DNA of 64,000 nt from Acinetobacter pittii ANC 4050. Lineage in GTDB: Bacteria > Pseudomonadota > Gammaproteobacteria > Pseudomonadales > Moraxellaceae. Location: positions 687,196-751,195 of the forward strand of contig NZ_KB976987.1 of NCBI RefSeq assembly GCF_000399685.1, written 5' to 3'. This document shows positions 55,448 to 63,138 of this stretch, piece by piece. The position numbers were made by a program, and so were the translations under genes. Position 1 is the stretch's first letter. The number at the start of each line of letters is the position of its first letter. The notes beneath the pieces were generated by a model. It worked only from the letters and a program-made list of their open reading frames with translations, had not been told where the DNA came from and did no database searches.

Positions 55448-55789
55448 TTACGCTTCTGGCGCTGCGCTGTATTGTTCAACTAATGGTTTTAATTCGCCAT
55501 TTTGGAACATTTCAAGCATGATATCGCTACCGCCAATAAGTTCACCATTTACCCAAAGTTGCGGGAATGTAGGCCAGTTCGCAATTTTTGGTAATGTTGC
55601 ACGAATATCAGGGTTTTCCAAAATATTTACATATGCAAATGGACGACCAATTTGACTGAGCGCCTCTACAGCACGTGCAGAGAAACCACATTGTGGAAAC
55701 TGTGGAGTGCCTTTCATGTAAAGTAAAACGGGATGCTTCGCAATTTGATCGCGGATTAACGCTTCAGTATCACGTGCTTGTTCAGTCAT
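55448..55789 (-). CDS. grxD: Monothiol glutaredoxin Grx4/GrxD
   Basis: Carries and transfers iron-sulfur clusters with glutathione. The 113 residues have the active site CGFS at 34-37 after MKGTPQFPQ, and WPTFPQLWVNGELIGGSDI with the glutathione-binding TFPQ and GG. I place the start at ATG 55789, eight bases after AGGA; the longer frame to 55846 adds unrelated residues. Confidence 0.95.
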   Translation of the reverse strand: MTEQARDTEALIRDQIAKHPVLLYMKGTPQFPQCGFSARAVEALSQIGRPFAYVNILENPDIRATLPKIANWPTFPQLWVNGELIGGSDIMLEMFQNGELKPLVEQYSAAPEA

Positions 55790-56016
55790 AAATAGATCCT
55801 CAACTAATCTAGCAGCATTATAGGGGGTGTTTACATCGCTTTGCAAACCACCTGATTACTTAAAGTTGCATTGAATATTCAATATTTTATTGTATAAACC
55901 GAAGTGATAGCAAAAAGCGGACGAAATTTTAGATAAATGAATGATGAGACTTTTCATCAGAGCCAGTTTTTGCTTATATAAACCCTTCTAACAATCTCAT
56001 ACAGACAGAGTTCGTC

Positions 56017-57225
56017 ATGACTGATATTACCCTAGCCCCAATACAACCTGATCAACCATCACATTTAATGGCTACTTATGGCCGCCAAGCGATCAGTTTT
56101 GTACGAGGCCGAGGGGCATATTTATATACCGAAGATGGCACAGAGTATCTAGATGCTTTAACGGGTATTGCTGTATGTGGTTTAGGTCATGCACATCCAG
56201 TCATTGCAGAAGCGATTGCAGAACAAGCTGCAACACTTGTCCATACGAGTAACTTATTTGAGATCCCTTGGCAAACTGCTGCTGCTCAGAAGCTTGCTGA
56301 AGTTTCAGGAATGGAAGAGATCTTCTTTTCAAACAGTGGTGCTGAGTCAAATGAAGGAGCGATTAAAATTGCTCGTAAATTTGGTACTCAACAAGGCATA
56401 AGTTCACCAAAGATTATTGTGGCAGAGCAATCATTTCATGGCCGTACTTTAGCAACACTTTCAGCCACTGGTAATAAGAAAGTACAAGATGGTTTTGCTC
56501 CCTTAACTCATGATTTTATTCGTGTGCCATTTGGTGATGTAGAAGCAATTCAAGAAGCTGCTTTACAGCATCCAGATATTGTTGCGATTTTGATTGAGCC
56601 AATTCAAGGTGAAGGTGGTATTAATACAGCACCTCAAGGTTTTAGCTATCTTGAAGAAGTCCGTATCCTATGTAATCAGCATAACTGGCTCATGATGCTA
56701 GATGAAATCCAAACTGGTAATGGCCGTACAGGTAAGTATTTTGCGTATCAACACACAAATATTGTGCCCGATGTTCTTACGACTGCGAAAGGTCTTGGTA
56801 ATGGCTTTCCAGTAGGAGCGGTCATGACACAAGGTAAAGCTGTAGGTTTATTAGGACCTGGTAGTCACGGTTCTACTTACGGTGGAACTGTGTTGGGTTC
56901 TCGTGTGGTTTATACGGTAATTGATACAATCCAAAAAGAGAATGCTGTAGAAAATGCAGCTATAGTCGGTGGTTATATTGTTGATCAATTACGTGCTCAA
57001 TTGGCAGATAAAAATGTACAAGTACGTGGCTTTGGGATGATGATTGGTATTCAATTACCTAAAGACTGTGCTGAGCTCGTTGCAATTGCTCGTGATCAAC
57101 ATAAGCTGATTATTAACGTTACAGCAGGTTCTGTAGTGCGTTTATTACCCCCAATTAATATGACTCAAACACAGGCTGATGACTTGCTAGAGCGCTTAGT
57201 CTCTTTAATTAATAACTACCTTTAA
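56017..57225 (+). CDS. argD: Acetylornithine/succinyldiaminopimelate aminotransferase
   Basis: Class III PLP aminotransferase used in arginine and lysine synthesis. The 402 residues include GRGAYLYTEDGTEYLDALTGIAVCGLGH, FSNSGAESNEGAIKIARKF, the cofactor site MLDEIQTGNGRTGK and the Schiff-base lysine in TTAKGLGNGFPVGA. It has no ribosome site better than ACAGACAGAG before ATG 56017. The related bioA or gabT families are less likely by these signatures. It follows grxD divergently. Confidence 0.92.
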   Translation: MTDITLAPIQPDQPSHLMATYGRQAISFVRGRGAYLYTEDGTEYLDALTGIAVCGLGHAHPVIAEAIAEQAATLVHTSNLFEIPWQTAAAQKLAEVSGMEEIFFSNSGAESNEGAIKIARKFGTQQGISSPKIIVAEQSFHGRTLATLSATGNKKVQDGFAPLTHDFIRVPFGDVEAIQEAALQHPDIVAILIEPIQGEGGINTAPQGFSYLEEVRILCNQHNWLMMLDEIQTGNGRTGKYFAYQHTNIVPDVLTTAKGLGNGFPVGAVMTQGKAVGLLGPGSHGSTYGGTVLGSRVVYTVIDTIQKENAVENAAIVGGYIVDQLRAQLADKNVQVRGFGMMIGIQLPKDCAELVAIARDQHKLIINVTAGSVVRLLPPINMTQTQADDLLERLVSLINNYL

Positions 57226-57239
57226 GTTTTGGTATTAAT

Positions 57240-57270
57240 AAAAAATGGGCATATAAATGCCCATTTTTTT
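57240..57270. terminator. Bidirectional terminator after argD
   Basis: AAAAAATGGGCAT pairs with ATGCCCATTTTTT between convergent genes. Confidence 0.9.
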
Positions 57271-57281
57271 ATGTGAAGTAA

Positions 57282-57713
57282 TTATCCAGAAATGTACTGT
57301 TTTAACTGCTCAATGAGGTTTTTCTGGTCTTCCATTGCAGCTTTTACTAAGTCACCAATAGAGATAAATCCAACTAATTTTTCATTGTCTAGTACAGGTA
57401 AGTGACGTAAGTGGCGGTCTGTCATGAGTTGTAAACACTCTTCAACCGTATTGTTTAGGCTTACCGTAATGACTTTTGATGTCATAATTTCAGCAACTGT
57501 GGTGCTATATGAAGAACGTTCCATCAGTGTCACTTTTCGCGTGTAGTCACGTTCAGATAAAATTCCGACAACTTTTCCGCCGTCTGCTACGACAAGTGCA
57601 CCAATCCCTTTATCTGCCATGATCTTAATTGCTTCAAGGACAGTGGCTTCTGGAGAAATTGTAAAAATATCTTGCTCTGATTTGTTTTTGATTACTTGTG
57701 CAACGATTGTCAT
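57282..57713 (-). CDS. CBS domain pair protein
   Basis: A 143-residue protein made of two CBS domains (about 10-65, ATVLEAIKIMADKGIGALVVADGGKVVGILSERDYTRK, and 75-130, TVEECLQLMTDRHLRHLPVLDNEKLVGFISIGDLVK). Such stand-alone pairs usually bind AMP, ATP or similar nucleotides. I start at ATG 57713 (GGACAGAAG upstream), not 57737. The function is not known. Confidence 0.9.
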   Translation of the reverse strand: MTIVAQVIKNKSEQDIFTISPEATVLEAIKIMADKGIGALVVADGGKVVGILSERDYTRKVTLMERSSYSTTVAEIMTSKVITVSLNNTVEECLQLMTDRHLRHLPVLDNEKLVGFISIGDLVKAAMEDQKNLIEQLKQYISG

Positions 57714-57860
57714 TTCTTCTGTCCTGTGTTTTATCATTTTGTTTTAAATTAGCTTGATTTTATAAAAATGCAAAGACTTGATAGTCATTCAAATATAAGT
57801 TTTGCATTCAAGCGTTCAAAAAGCATTCTATATTGATTGCTAAAAAGCTAAAGAAAAAGT

Positions 57861-58235
57861 TTAAGCTCCTTGCCAATGGGGATGTTTAAAAAAGAAATGA
57901 TGCATTTGCTGAGTAGATAGCTTTAATTTTCTATGAGATGAATTAAACAAAGCAGGAGTGACGTTAAGTCGAGTTAAGGTGGGTAATAAAGACTCATGGA
58001 AATCTTTAGGGGTAATTCTTCTAGGTTTGTAATGTGGCCAATGCTCTTTTGCATAGCGATGTGCCTGCAATCCGTTAAGCCAAAAAGGGAAAATAAAATC
58101 TTCCTGATCTGATTTAATTGCCCATCCTTGATGAAATAAACCCCAAAGAACCCCGCAGTACATCATGGTTCTTAAAATATAAATCTTAATCATCAAGTCT
58201 CTTGAAACCGGTTGTAGATTACTTAAACTATTCAT
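57861..58235 (-). CDS. DUF2750 family protein
   Basis: A 124-residue protein with the DUF2750 pattern: GVLWGLFHQGWAIKSDQEDFIFPFWLNGLQAHRYAKEHWPHYKPRRITPKDF, then LLPTLTRLNV. The length is usual for the family. The role is unknown. No signal peptide; it is a monocistronic unit. Confidence 0.75.
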   Translation of the reverse strand: MNSLSNLQPVSRDLMIKIYILRTMMYCGVLWGLFHQGWAIKSDQEDFIFPFWLNGLQAHRYAKEHWPHYKPRRITPKDFHESLLPTLTRLNVTPALFNSSHRKLKLSTQQMHHFFFKHPHWQGA

Positions 58236-58380
58236 TGTGAATTTAATGGTTCTTAACTTGTCTTGCTTATTATAAAAAAATCAGATGACATTTCAGTTTA
58301 AACAGGTATCAAATCGTAAACAAATATTCCAGCTATGAAATTCTGTTCATTTACTTATAGTGTCTGAAGTTTTAAATCAA

Positions 58381-58428
58381 TTGATAACTTTGGTTTTTTA
58401 TAGGTATAAAAATGCCACCTGAGTAAGA
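58381..58428 (-). repeat. Direct repeat, copy 1 (degenerate terminator)
   Basis: About 48 bases beginning TTGATAACTTTGG and ending GCCACCTGAGTAAGAC. It aligns with copy 2 at 58470-58520 with few mismatches and a small gap; its hairpin is weaker than in copy 2. Confidence 0.6.
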
Positions 58429-58469
58429 CAAAGCGATTAAAGCTTTGGTGAAGCGCAAGAAGAGATAAG

Positions 58470-58520
58470 TTGATAAATTTGGATTTTACAGGCATAAAAA
58501 AACGCCACCTAAGTGACGTC
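58470..58520 (-). repeat. Direct repeat, copy 2
   Basis: Begins TTGATAAATTTGG and ends GCCACCTAAGTGACGTC, the second copy of the repeat at 58381-58428. It includes the terminator described below. Confidence 0.6.
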
Positions 58521-58521
58521 T
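58496..58521 (-). terminator. Terminator of the Sel1-like gene
   Basis: On the minus strand ACGTCAC pairs with GTGGCGT around TTAG, with one G-U pair, followed by seven T residues. Confidence 0.75.
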
Positions 58522-58523
58522 CT

Positions 58524-58757
58524 TTATGCTTGCATTGTGGCTAACTTTTGCCAATATTGTGCTTTAAGTGAGTCACGTTCAACCCGGAAACCTTGATAAT
58601 ACAATTCTGCTAAAAACAGAGCGGCTTTACCGTGCCCAGCGCGAGCAACTTCTTCTAACTGTGCAACTGCATCCTGAAAATTCATTTGAGAGTGAATTGT
58701 GTTTACTGCAGTTGCGTATACATGTTCTAAATCATGATGAGAGATACGTTGAATCAT
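58524..58757 (-). CDS. Small Sel1/TPR-like protein
   Basis: A 77-residue protein with one Sel1-type helical repeat at about 28-70: AVAQLEEVARAGHGKAALFLAELYYQGFRVERDSLKAQYWQKLA, a good match to the family's A-x(7)-G-x-A-x-A-x-x-L-x-x-x-Y-x-x-G pattern. An AAGGAG site lies 6 bases before ATG 58757. A single repeat suggests a protein-interaction role; nothing more can be said. Confidence 0.7.
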   Translation of the reverse strand: MIQRISHHDLEHVYATAVNTIHSQMNFQDAVAQLEEVARAGHGKAALFLAELYYQGFRVERDSLKAQYWQKLATMQA

Positions 58758-58973
58758 ATAAAACTCCTTATTGTAATTATGATTACTTTTTCTAAAGGCC
58801 TGTGCCTTTAAATTAATTTAACTTAGTATTGTTAAACTAATATTACAAATTAATGGATTTGTCAACTATTGGTGCAAACCACTTTATTCACTATTAGGAT
58901 ACATGATTAAACATTATTCACAAATAATTTTGAGTAAAATCAATATGAGAATAAAAGACAAGGAGAATAAAAT

Positions 58974-59333
58974 ATGACAAATACTATCGACGGCTTTGTT
59001 TTTGATACTCCACCTAGAGAGGAACAAATCATAGAACTAGCCCATTATCATCGTAAACTATTAGATGAAGCGATCTTTCATCAAGAGATCCATTTAGGGG
59101 ATTATTGTCTTGCTCAGCGCAAAAGAGTATTTGATTTTGCTCGGCATTTGGAACCAGCACAAAAAAACTGGTTTTATCAAGTGTATGATGGCGAATTGAG
59201 AAAAATTGCTGATGAAGACGAGTTGCATCCAGCAGATGCAGAAGAAGGATTAAGTGTCTTTGCCATGTTTTTAGTCTTGGTGATTATTGCGGCAATTTTA
59301 TACTTTTCTGTCATTCGTTCACTAATAAGCTAA
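58974..59333 (+). CDS. Hypothetical tail-anchored membrane protein
   Basis: A 119-residue protein: a soluble helical N-terminal region (PREEQIIELAHYHRKLLDEAIFHQEIHLGDYCLAQRKRVFDFARHLEP) and one C-terminal membrane segment (VFAMFLVLVIIAAILYFSVIRSL). There is no N-terminal signal, so it would be anchored by its tail. An AAGGAG site precedes ATG 58974. I do not recognise the family. Confidence 0.65.
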   Translation: MTNTIDGFVFDTPPREEQIIELAHYHRKLLDEAIFHQEIHLGDYCLAQRKRVFDFARHLEPAQKNWFYQVYDGELRKIADEDELHPADAEEGLSVFAMFLVLVIIAAILYFSVIRSLIS

Positions 59334-59341
59334 GTATTATT

Positions 59342-59375
59342 ATCCAGTAAGGTACGATTCTTGGCCTTACTGGAT
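59342..59375 (+). terminator. Strong hairpin after the tail-anchored gene
   Basis: ATCCAGTAAGG pairs with CCTTACTGGAT (eleven pairs), but the tail is GTTTGAT, so it may be a stabilising 3' structure and not a complete terminator. Confidence 0.5.
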
Positions 59376-59432
59376 GTTTGATCTTGTGCTTATGAGTATT
59401 GAACCCTACACTACACTAATTCGAGGTAGGTC

Positions 59433-59759
59433 ATGCTCATATTCAAACAAAATTTCCTTAAATTAAAGTCTGAGTTAAAAATTGATCAATGTTTTAACCT
59501 ATTTGTGGTTATTGTCATTGGCTGTATTTTTGTGCTGTCATATTTAGCATTACTTCGGCCTATTAGTCCGAATCAATATCAACGAATTGTACAACTCTCT
59601 CATCAGGCAACTTATCCAAGAACTCAAGATATGGCTGAGTTACTTATGACTCAATCTGAAATTCATAGAGCAGAGTATTTAAAGTTAATGCATGCATACC
59701 AATTTGAAGGTGCTCATATTAAGCAATACCCAGCACTAGCCCAGGAAGATATGCAATAA
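59433..59759 (+). CDS. Hypothetical single-pass membrane protein
   Basis: A 108-residue protein with one helix at about 20-42 (CFNLFVVIVIGCIFVLSYLALL) and a C-terminal soluble part (YPRTQDMAELLMTQSEIHRAEYLKLMHAYQ) that is probably periplasmic. A GAGGTAGG site precedes ATG 59433. Not recognised. It is upstream of ftsY by 119 bases. Confidence 0.6.
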   Translation: MLIFKQNFLKLKSELKIDQCFNLFVVIVIGCIFVLSYLALLRPISPNQYQRIVQLSHQATYPRTQDMAELLMTQSEIHRAEYLKLMHAYQFEGAHIKQYPALAQEDMQ

Positions 59760-59878
59760 ATTGGTTATCGAGATAAATCTTGGTTTCCAAAGCTTTTTGA
59801 GCACTATTGTGGCAGGCAAAAGTTTGAATTTATGCTAAACTTTATCTTTTTTAACACGCTGCTTTTCAAGGAATCCGC

Positions 59879-60991
59879 ATGGAGCAACAATCGAATATGC
59901 AAAATAAATTCTTGATAGATGCTGAGATCGGTGATGACGATGTCACATTACCTAATTTACCTGCTATCGATGTTCCCATCGTTGAATCTCCTGTTAAATC
60001 ACAAGAAAATATTGAAGTAGCCAAAGTTGAATTAGCTCCTTCAGAAACAGCGGTCGAACAACCAAAAACTGGTTTCTTTGGCCGAATGAAAGAGGGTTTA
60101 ACCAAAACTCGTCGTAATTTCGCTGATGGTATGGTCAATATCTTGATTGGCGGAAAGGAAATTGACGATGAATTACTTGAAGAAGTTGAAGAGCAATTAC
60201 TGGTTGCAGACATTGGTGTCGAAGCAACTAAAACGATCATTACCAATTTAACAGAGCGTACAGCTCGTGGCGATTTGATCTATTCTCATTCTTTATATAA
60301 AGCCTTACAAGAAGAGCTGGTTGCTTTGTTGGCTCCCCGTGTGAAACCTTTGCATATTGACCCTAATAAATCACCGTATGTAATTTTGATGGTTGGGGTA
60401 AATGGTGTTGGTAAAACTACTACTATTGGTAAGTTAGCTAAACGTTTGCAAGGGGAAGGTAAAAAAGTGATGTTGGCTGCTGGGGATACGTTCCGTGCCG
60501 CAGCGACTGAACAATTACAGATATGGGGTGAACGTAATGATATCTCAGTAGTGGCGCAAGGCCACGGGGCTGATAGTGCTTCTGTTATTTTTGATGCTTT
60601 TGAAAGTGCTCGTGCTAAAGGAATTGACGTATTAATTGCAGATACGGCAGGTCGTTTACATAATAAGAGCAATTTAATGGAAGAGCTCAAAAAAGTTAAA
60701 CGTGTTATGAAAAAAATTGATGCCACTGCACCTCATGAAATTATGTTGGTGGTAGATGCGGGTACAGGGCAAAATGCGATTAACCAAGTACAAGAGTTTG
60801 ATCAAGCTGTAGGTTTAACGGGTATTACCATTACTAAGTTAGATGGAACTGCGAAAGGTGGTGTGCTCTTTAATATTGCCAGTCGTACCCATGTGCCAAT
60901 TCGTTTTATTGGTGTAGGTGAAAAAATTGATGATTTAAGACCATTCTCGGCTAAATCTTTTGTTGCAGCACTATTTGAAACTGATAAGTAA
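59879..60991 (+). CDS. ftsY: Signal recognition particle receptor FtsY
   Basis: GTPase receptor that docks SRP-ribosome complexes at the membrane. The 370 residues have a variable acidic A domain (1-80), then the NG domain: GVNGVGKTTTIGKLA (G1), DTFRAAATEQL, ADTAGRLHN (G3), TKLDGTAKGG (G4) and a C-terminal FIGVGEKIDDLRPFSAKSFV. An AAGGAATCC site lies before ATG 59879. The 4.5S RNA of the same pathway is at 22611. Confidence 0.97.
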   Translation: MEQQSNMQNKFLIDAEIGDDDVTLPNLPAIDVPIVESPVKSQENIEVAKVELAPSETAVEQPKTGFFGRMKEGLTKTRRNFADGMVNILIGGKEIDDELLEEVEEQLLVADIGVEATKTIITNLTERTARGDLIYSHSLYKALQEELVALLAPRVKPLHIDPNKSPYVILMVGVNGVGKTTTIGKLAKRLQGEGKKVMLAAGDTFRAAATEQLQIWGERNDISVVAQGHGADSASVIFDAFESARAKGIDVLIADTAGRLHNKSNLMEELKKVKRVMKKIDATAPHEIMLVVDAGTGQNAINQVQEFDQAVGLTGITITKLDGTAKGGVLFNIASRTHVPIRFIGVGEKIDDLRPFSAKSFVAALFETDK

Positions 60992-61007
60992 ATTGTTTAT
61001 TAATCTT

Positions 61008-61040
61008 AAAAAGCTTCACTAAATCGTGAAGCTTTTTTTA
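61008..61040 (+). terminator. Terminator of ftsY
   Basis: AAAAAGCTTCAC pairs with GTGAAGCTTTTT around a short loop, followed by more T residues. Confidence 0.85.
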
Positions 61041-61179
61041 TATCTATATCTTTTTTTATTGTTGCGAAAATAAAACGAACTGTCATATTTTTAATGCTGA
61101 TTATAAAAAATGACTTTAATACACTATATTCATTCCCAAACAACGACTCTTGGTCAACCAATAGATAGGAAATAACAAA

Positions 61180-61776
61180 ATGTCTACTTTCTTAGATAAA
61201 ATTAAAAACCGTCGTACTATTTATGCAATTGGTAAAAATGTTGCATTAGACCGCACAAAAATTGAAGAAACAATTCGTGAAGCGGTTAAACATAGTCCTT
61301 CATCATTCAACTCACAATCTTCACGTGTCGTGACTCTATATGGTGAGTCACATGCTAAATTTTGGAATTTAGTTCGTGAAGCATTACGTAAAATTGTTCC
61401 TGCAGATTCTTTTGCGGGCACAAATGCAAAAATTGATAGCTTTGTTGCTGGTGTTGGTACGGTTTTATTTTACGAAGACCAAGCTGTTATTAAAAGCTTA
61501 CAAGAGCAATTTGAATTATATGCAGACAACTTCCCAGTTTGGTCTGAGCATTCAACGGCAATTGCACAGTTTGCGACTTGGACAGCACTTTCAGAGCTAG
61601 GCCTAGGGGCATCTTTACAGCACTATAACCCGATTGTTGATGCAGACGCAGCTGAAGCATTTGATATTCCTGCAACTTGGAAATTACGTGCTCAATTAGT
61701 ATTTGGTTCAGTTGAAGCACCAGCAGGCGAAAAAGCATTTATTAATGATGCTGATCGTTTCAAAACTTTTAATTAA
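61180..61776 (+). CDS. Nitroreductase family protein (Hbn/Frm2 type)
   Basis: A 198-residue FMN oxidoreductase-like protein. It begins MSTFLDKIKNRRTIYAIGKNVAL and has VKHSPSSFNSQSSRVVTLYG, the FMN-binding region, and TALSELGLGASLQHYNPI. These fit the Hbn1/Frm2-like subgroup that differs from NfsA and NfsB. The role is probably NAD(P)H-linked reduction of quinones or nitro compounds; the physiological substrate is unknown. It has its own terminator at 61786-61815. Confidence 0.85.
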   Translation: MSTFLDKIKNRRTIYAIGKNVALDRTKIEETIREAVKHSPSSFNSQSSRVVTLYGESHAKFWNLVREALRKIVPADSFAGTNAKIDSFVAGVGTVLFYEDQAVIKSLQEQFELYADNFPVWSEHSTAIAQFATWTALSELGLGASLQHYNPIVDADAAEAFDIPATWKLRAQLVFGSVEAPAGEKAFINDADRFKTFN

Positions 61777-61785
61777 TTAAAAGTT

Positions 61786-61815
61786 AAAAAGAGCACCTAT
61801 TTAGGTGCTTTTTTA
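61786..61815 (+). terminator. Terminator of the nitroreductase gene
   Basis: AAAAAGAGCACCT pairs with AGGTGCTTTTTT. Confidence 0.85.
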
Positions 61816-61989
61816 TTTTTTAGAATGAGTAGATAGGTTAACCAAATTAAAAGCTAATAAAATGCAGGTAGATATTTCAAAATAAAAAAACAAGAAATTA
61901 GCCTATCACTGTACTGTCATAAAATAGTCACAATCATATTGCATATTGCTCATGATTTAATAGCTTATCAAACACAGAGAAAGAGACAG

Positions 61990-62661
61990 ATGACTTTAAG
62001 ATTAGGTGTTGCTGCAATTGGTTTATTACTCAGCGGTTCGGTATTTTCAGCAGTTACAATTACAGCACCAGAGGAAATTGTAATCCTTGCGGTGAATGGT
62101 CAGGAAGTCAACTCTGGATTATTTCGTTCATCTAAAAATAATTATAAAGTTGATGCAGGGGAAACGAGCTTAAGTGTGCGCTATCAAGAATACTTTGAGC
62201 ATTTAAATGGTGAACATGACATTATTAAATCTGGAGTAGTTACGATTCAAACTCCAGCACTCCAAGATGGGCAAACTTATAAGCTTGCAATGGTAGATGC
62301 ACCAAAACAATTTGAACAAGCTAAGAAATATGCGGAGCAGCCAACAGTGGCTTTGTATAGTGCAAATAATGAATTAATCGTAAAACAAACTGGTGCAAAC
62401 AATGAGGCAAAACCTTGGTTTGCAACGGGTTTATTAGGTAAAGTTACTGACTTTACGACTAAATCATCAAAATCACAGCCTGAGGCAGTGTATGTATCTG
62501 CTAAGCCTACTTCCGCTCAAGTTGTTGTGCCAACTGCAACGTCTATGCCAGTAATGGGTGTAGCGCAAACGAATGATCAACGTTTAGTTGAAACTTGGCA
62601 GAAAGCTTCTAAAGCTGAGCGTCAAAAATTTATGGCGTGGTTAGCTGAACAATCGCATTAA
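61990..62661 (+). CDS. DUF2057 (YccT-like) secreted protein
   Basis: A 223-residue exported protein. Start ATG 61990 gives a clean signal peptide (MTLRLGVAAIGLLLSGSVFSA); the frame start at 61939 adds 17 residues that would bury it. Then ITAPEEIVILAVNGQEVNSGLFRSSKNNYKVDAGETSLSVRY matches the DUF2057/YccT pattern. The tail ends in EAWQKA..ERQKFMAWLAEQ, a short helix. Function unknown. Confidence 0.75.
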   Translation: MTLRLGVAAIGLLLSGSVFSAVTITAPEEIVILAVNGQEVNSGLFRSSKNNYKVDAGETSLSVRYQEYFEHLNGEHDIIKSGVVTIQTPALQDGQTYKLAMVDAPKQFEQAKKYAEQPTVALYSANNELIVKQTGANNEAKPWFATGLLGKVTDFTTKSSKSQPEAVYVSAKPTSAQVVVPTATSMPVMGVAQTNDQRLVETWQKASKAERQKFMAWLAEQSH

Positions 62662-62695
62662 TTTAATATTAGTACCCATTACATTAGTTGAAATG

Positions 62696-62723
62696 AAAAA
62701 GGACCTCAGATGAGGTCCTTTTG
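62696..62723. terminator. Bidirectional terminator
   Basis: AAAAGGACCTCA pairs with TGAGGTCCTTTT between convergent genes. Confidence 0.9.
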
Positions 62724-62726
62724 GAT

Positions 62727-63023
62727 TTAGGTTAGAAACCAGATGTAATAACCTAGAAGCATGAGAGGCCAAGCCACCCATGGGCTAAATAGCCATTTCC
62801 ATAACCAGAAGTTGGGTACGAAACCCACTCCATAAATAAAGCCACCAGAAATACCAATCATCACCAGCATAAGCTGGCTATGATTGTAGTGTCCATTAGC
62901 ATCTAGCATGAGTGAAGGATAAACCAACAAAATTGCAGCAAGAGGCAATGCCAACAGAAAAGAAAGGGCTATTGCAAATGCTTGAGCTTTTCGATGATTT
63001 GATGCTGTCATTGCTTTTGCCAT
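62727..63023 (-). CDS. ybgE: Cytochrome bd operon protein YbgE
   Basis: A 98-residue membrane protein with about three helices. The segment GGFIYGVGFVPNFWLWKWLFSPWVAWPLML matches the E. coli YbgE GVGFRPQKVLWQGIFCPL region, and it follows cydX as there. ATG 63023 has AGGAAT in the end of cydX. It is linked to cytochrome bd assembly, though its exact role is not established. Confidence 0.82.
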   Translation of the reverse strand: MAKAMTASNHRKAQAFAIALSFLLALPLAAILLVYPSLMLDANGHYNHSQLMLVMIGISGGFIYGVGFVPNFWLWKWLFSPWVAWPLMLLGYYIWFLT

Positions 63024-63026
63024 CAA

Positions 63027-63128
63027 TTATTCCTCATCTAAATTTTGATGGTGTTCGATATACAGCGCGCTGAGTACACCCGCAAAACATGCCATCAAAA
63101 TGCCTAGGATCCATGCGAAATACCACAT
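63027..63128 (-). CDS. cydX: Cytochrome bd oxidase small subunit CydX
   Basis: A 33-residue single-helix subunit that stabilises the CydAB haems: MWYFAWILGILMACFAGVLS, then ALYIEHHQNLDEE. The MWYFAWILG start is the family signature. AAGGAG lies six bases before ATG 63128. It sits 10 bases after the cydB stop and 3 bases before ybgE, so the three are one unit. It is too short for most automatic gene finders. Confidence 0.95.
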   Translation of the reverse strand: MWYFAWILGILMACFAGVLSALYIEHHQNLDEE

Positions 63129-63138
63129 AGTTTTCTCC

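Noticed and set aside
59866..60726. Two long minus-strand frames opposite ftsY
   Set aside because: They are antisense to a conserved gene, Ser/Pro-rich by codon mirror and without ribosome sites.
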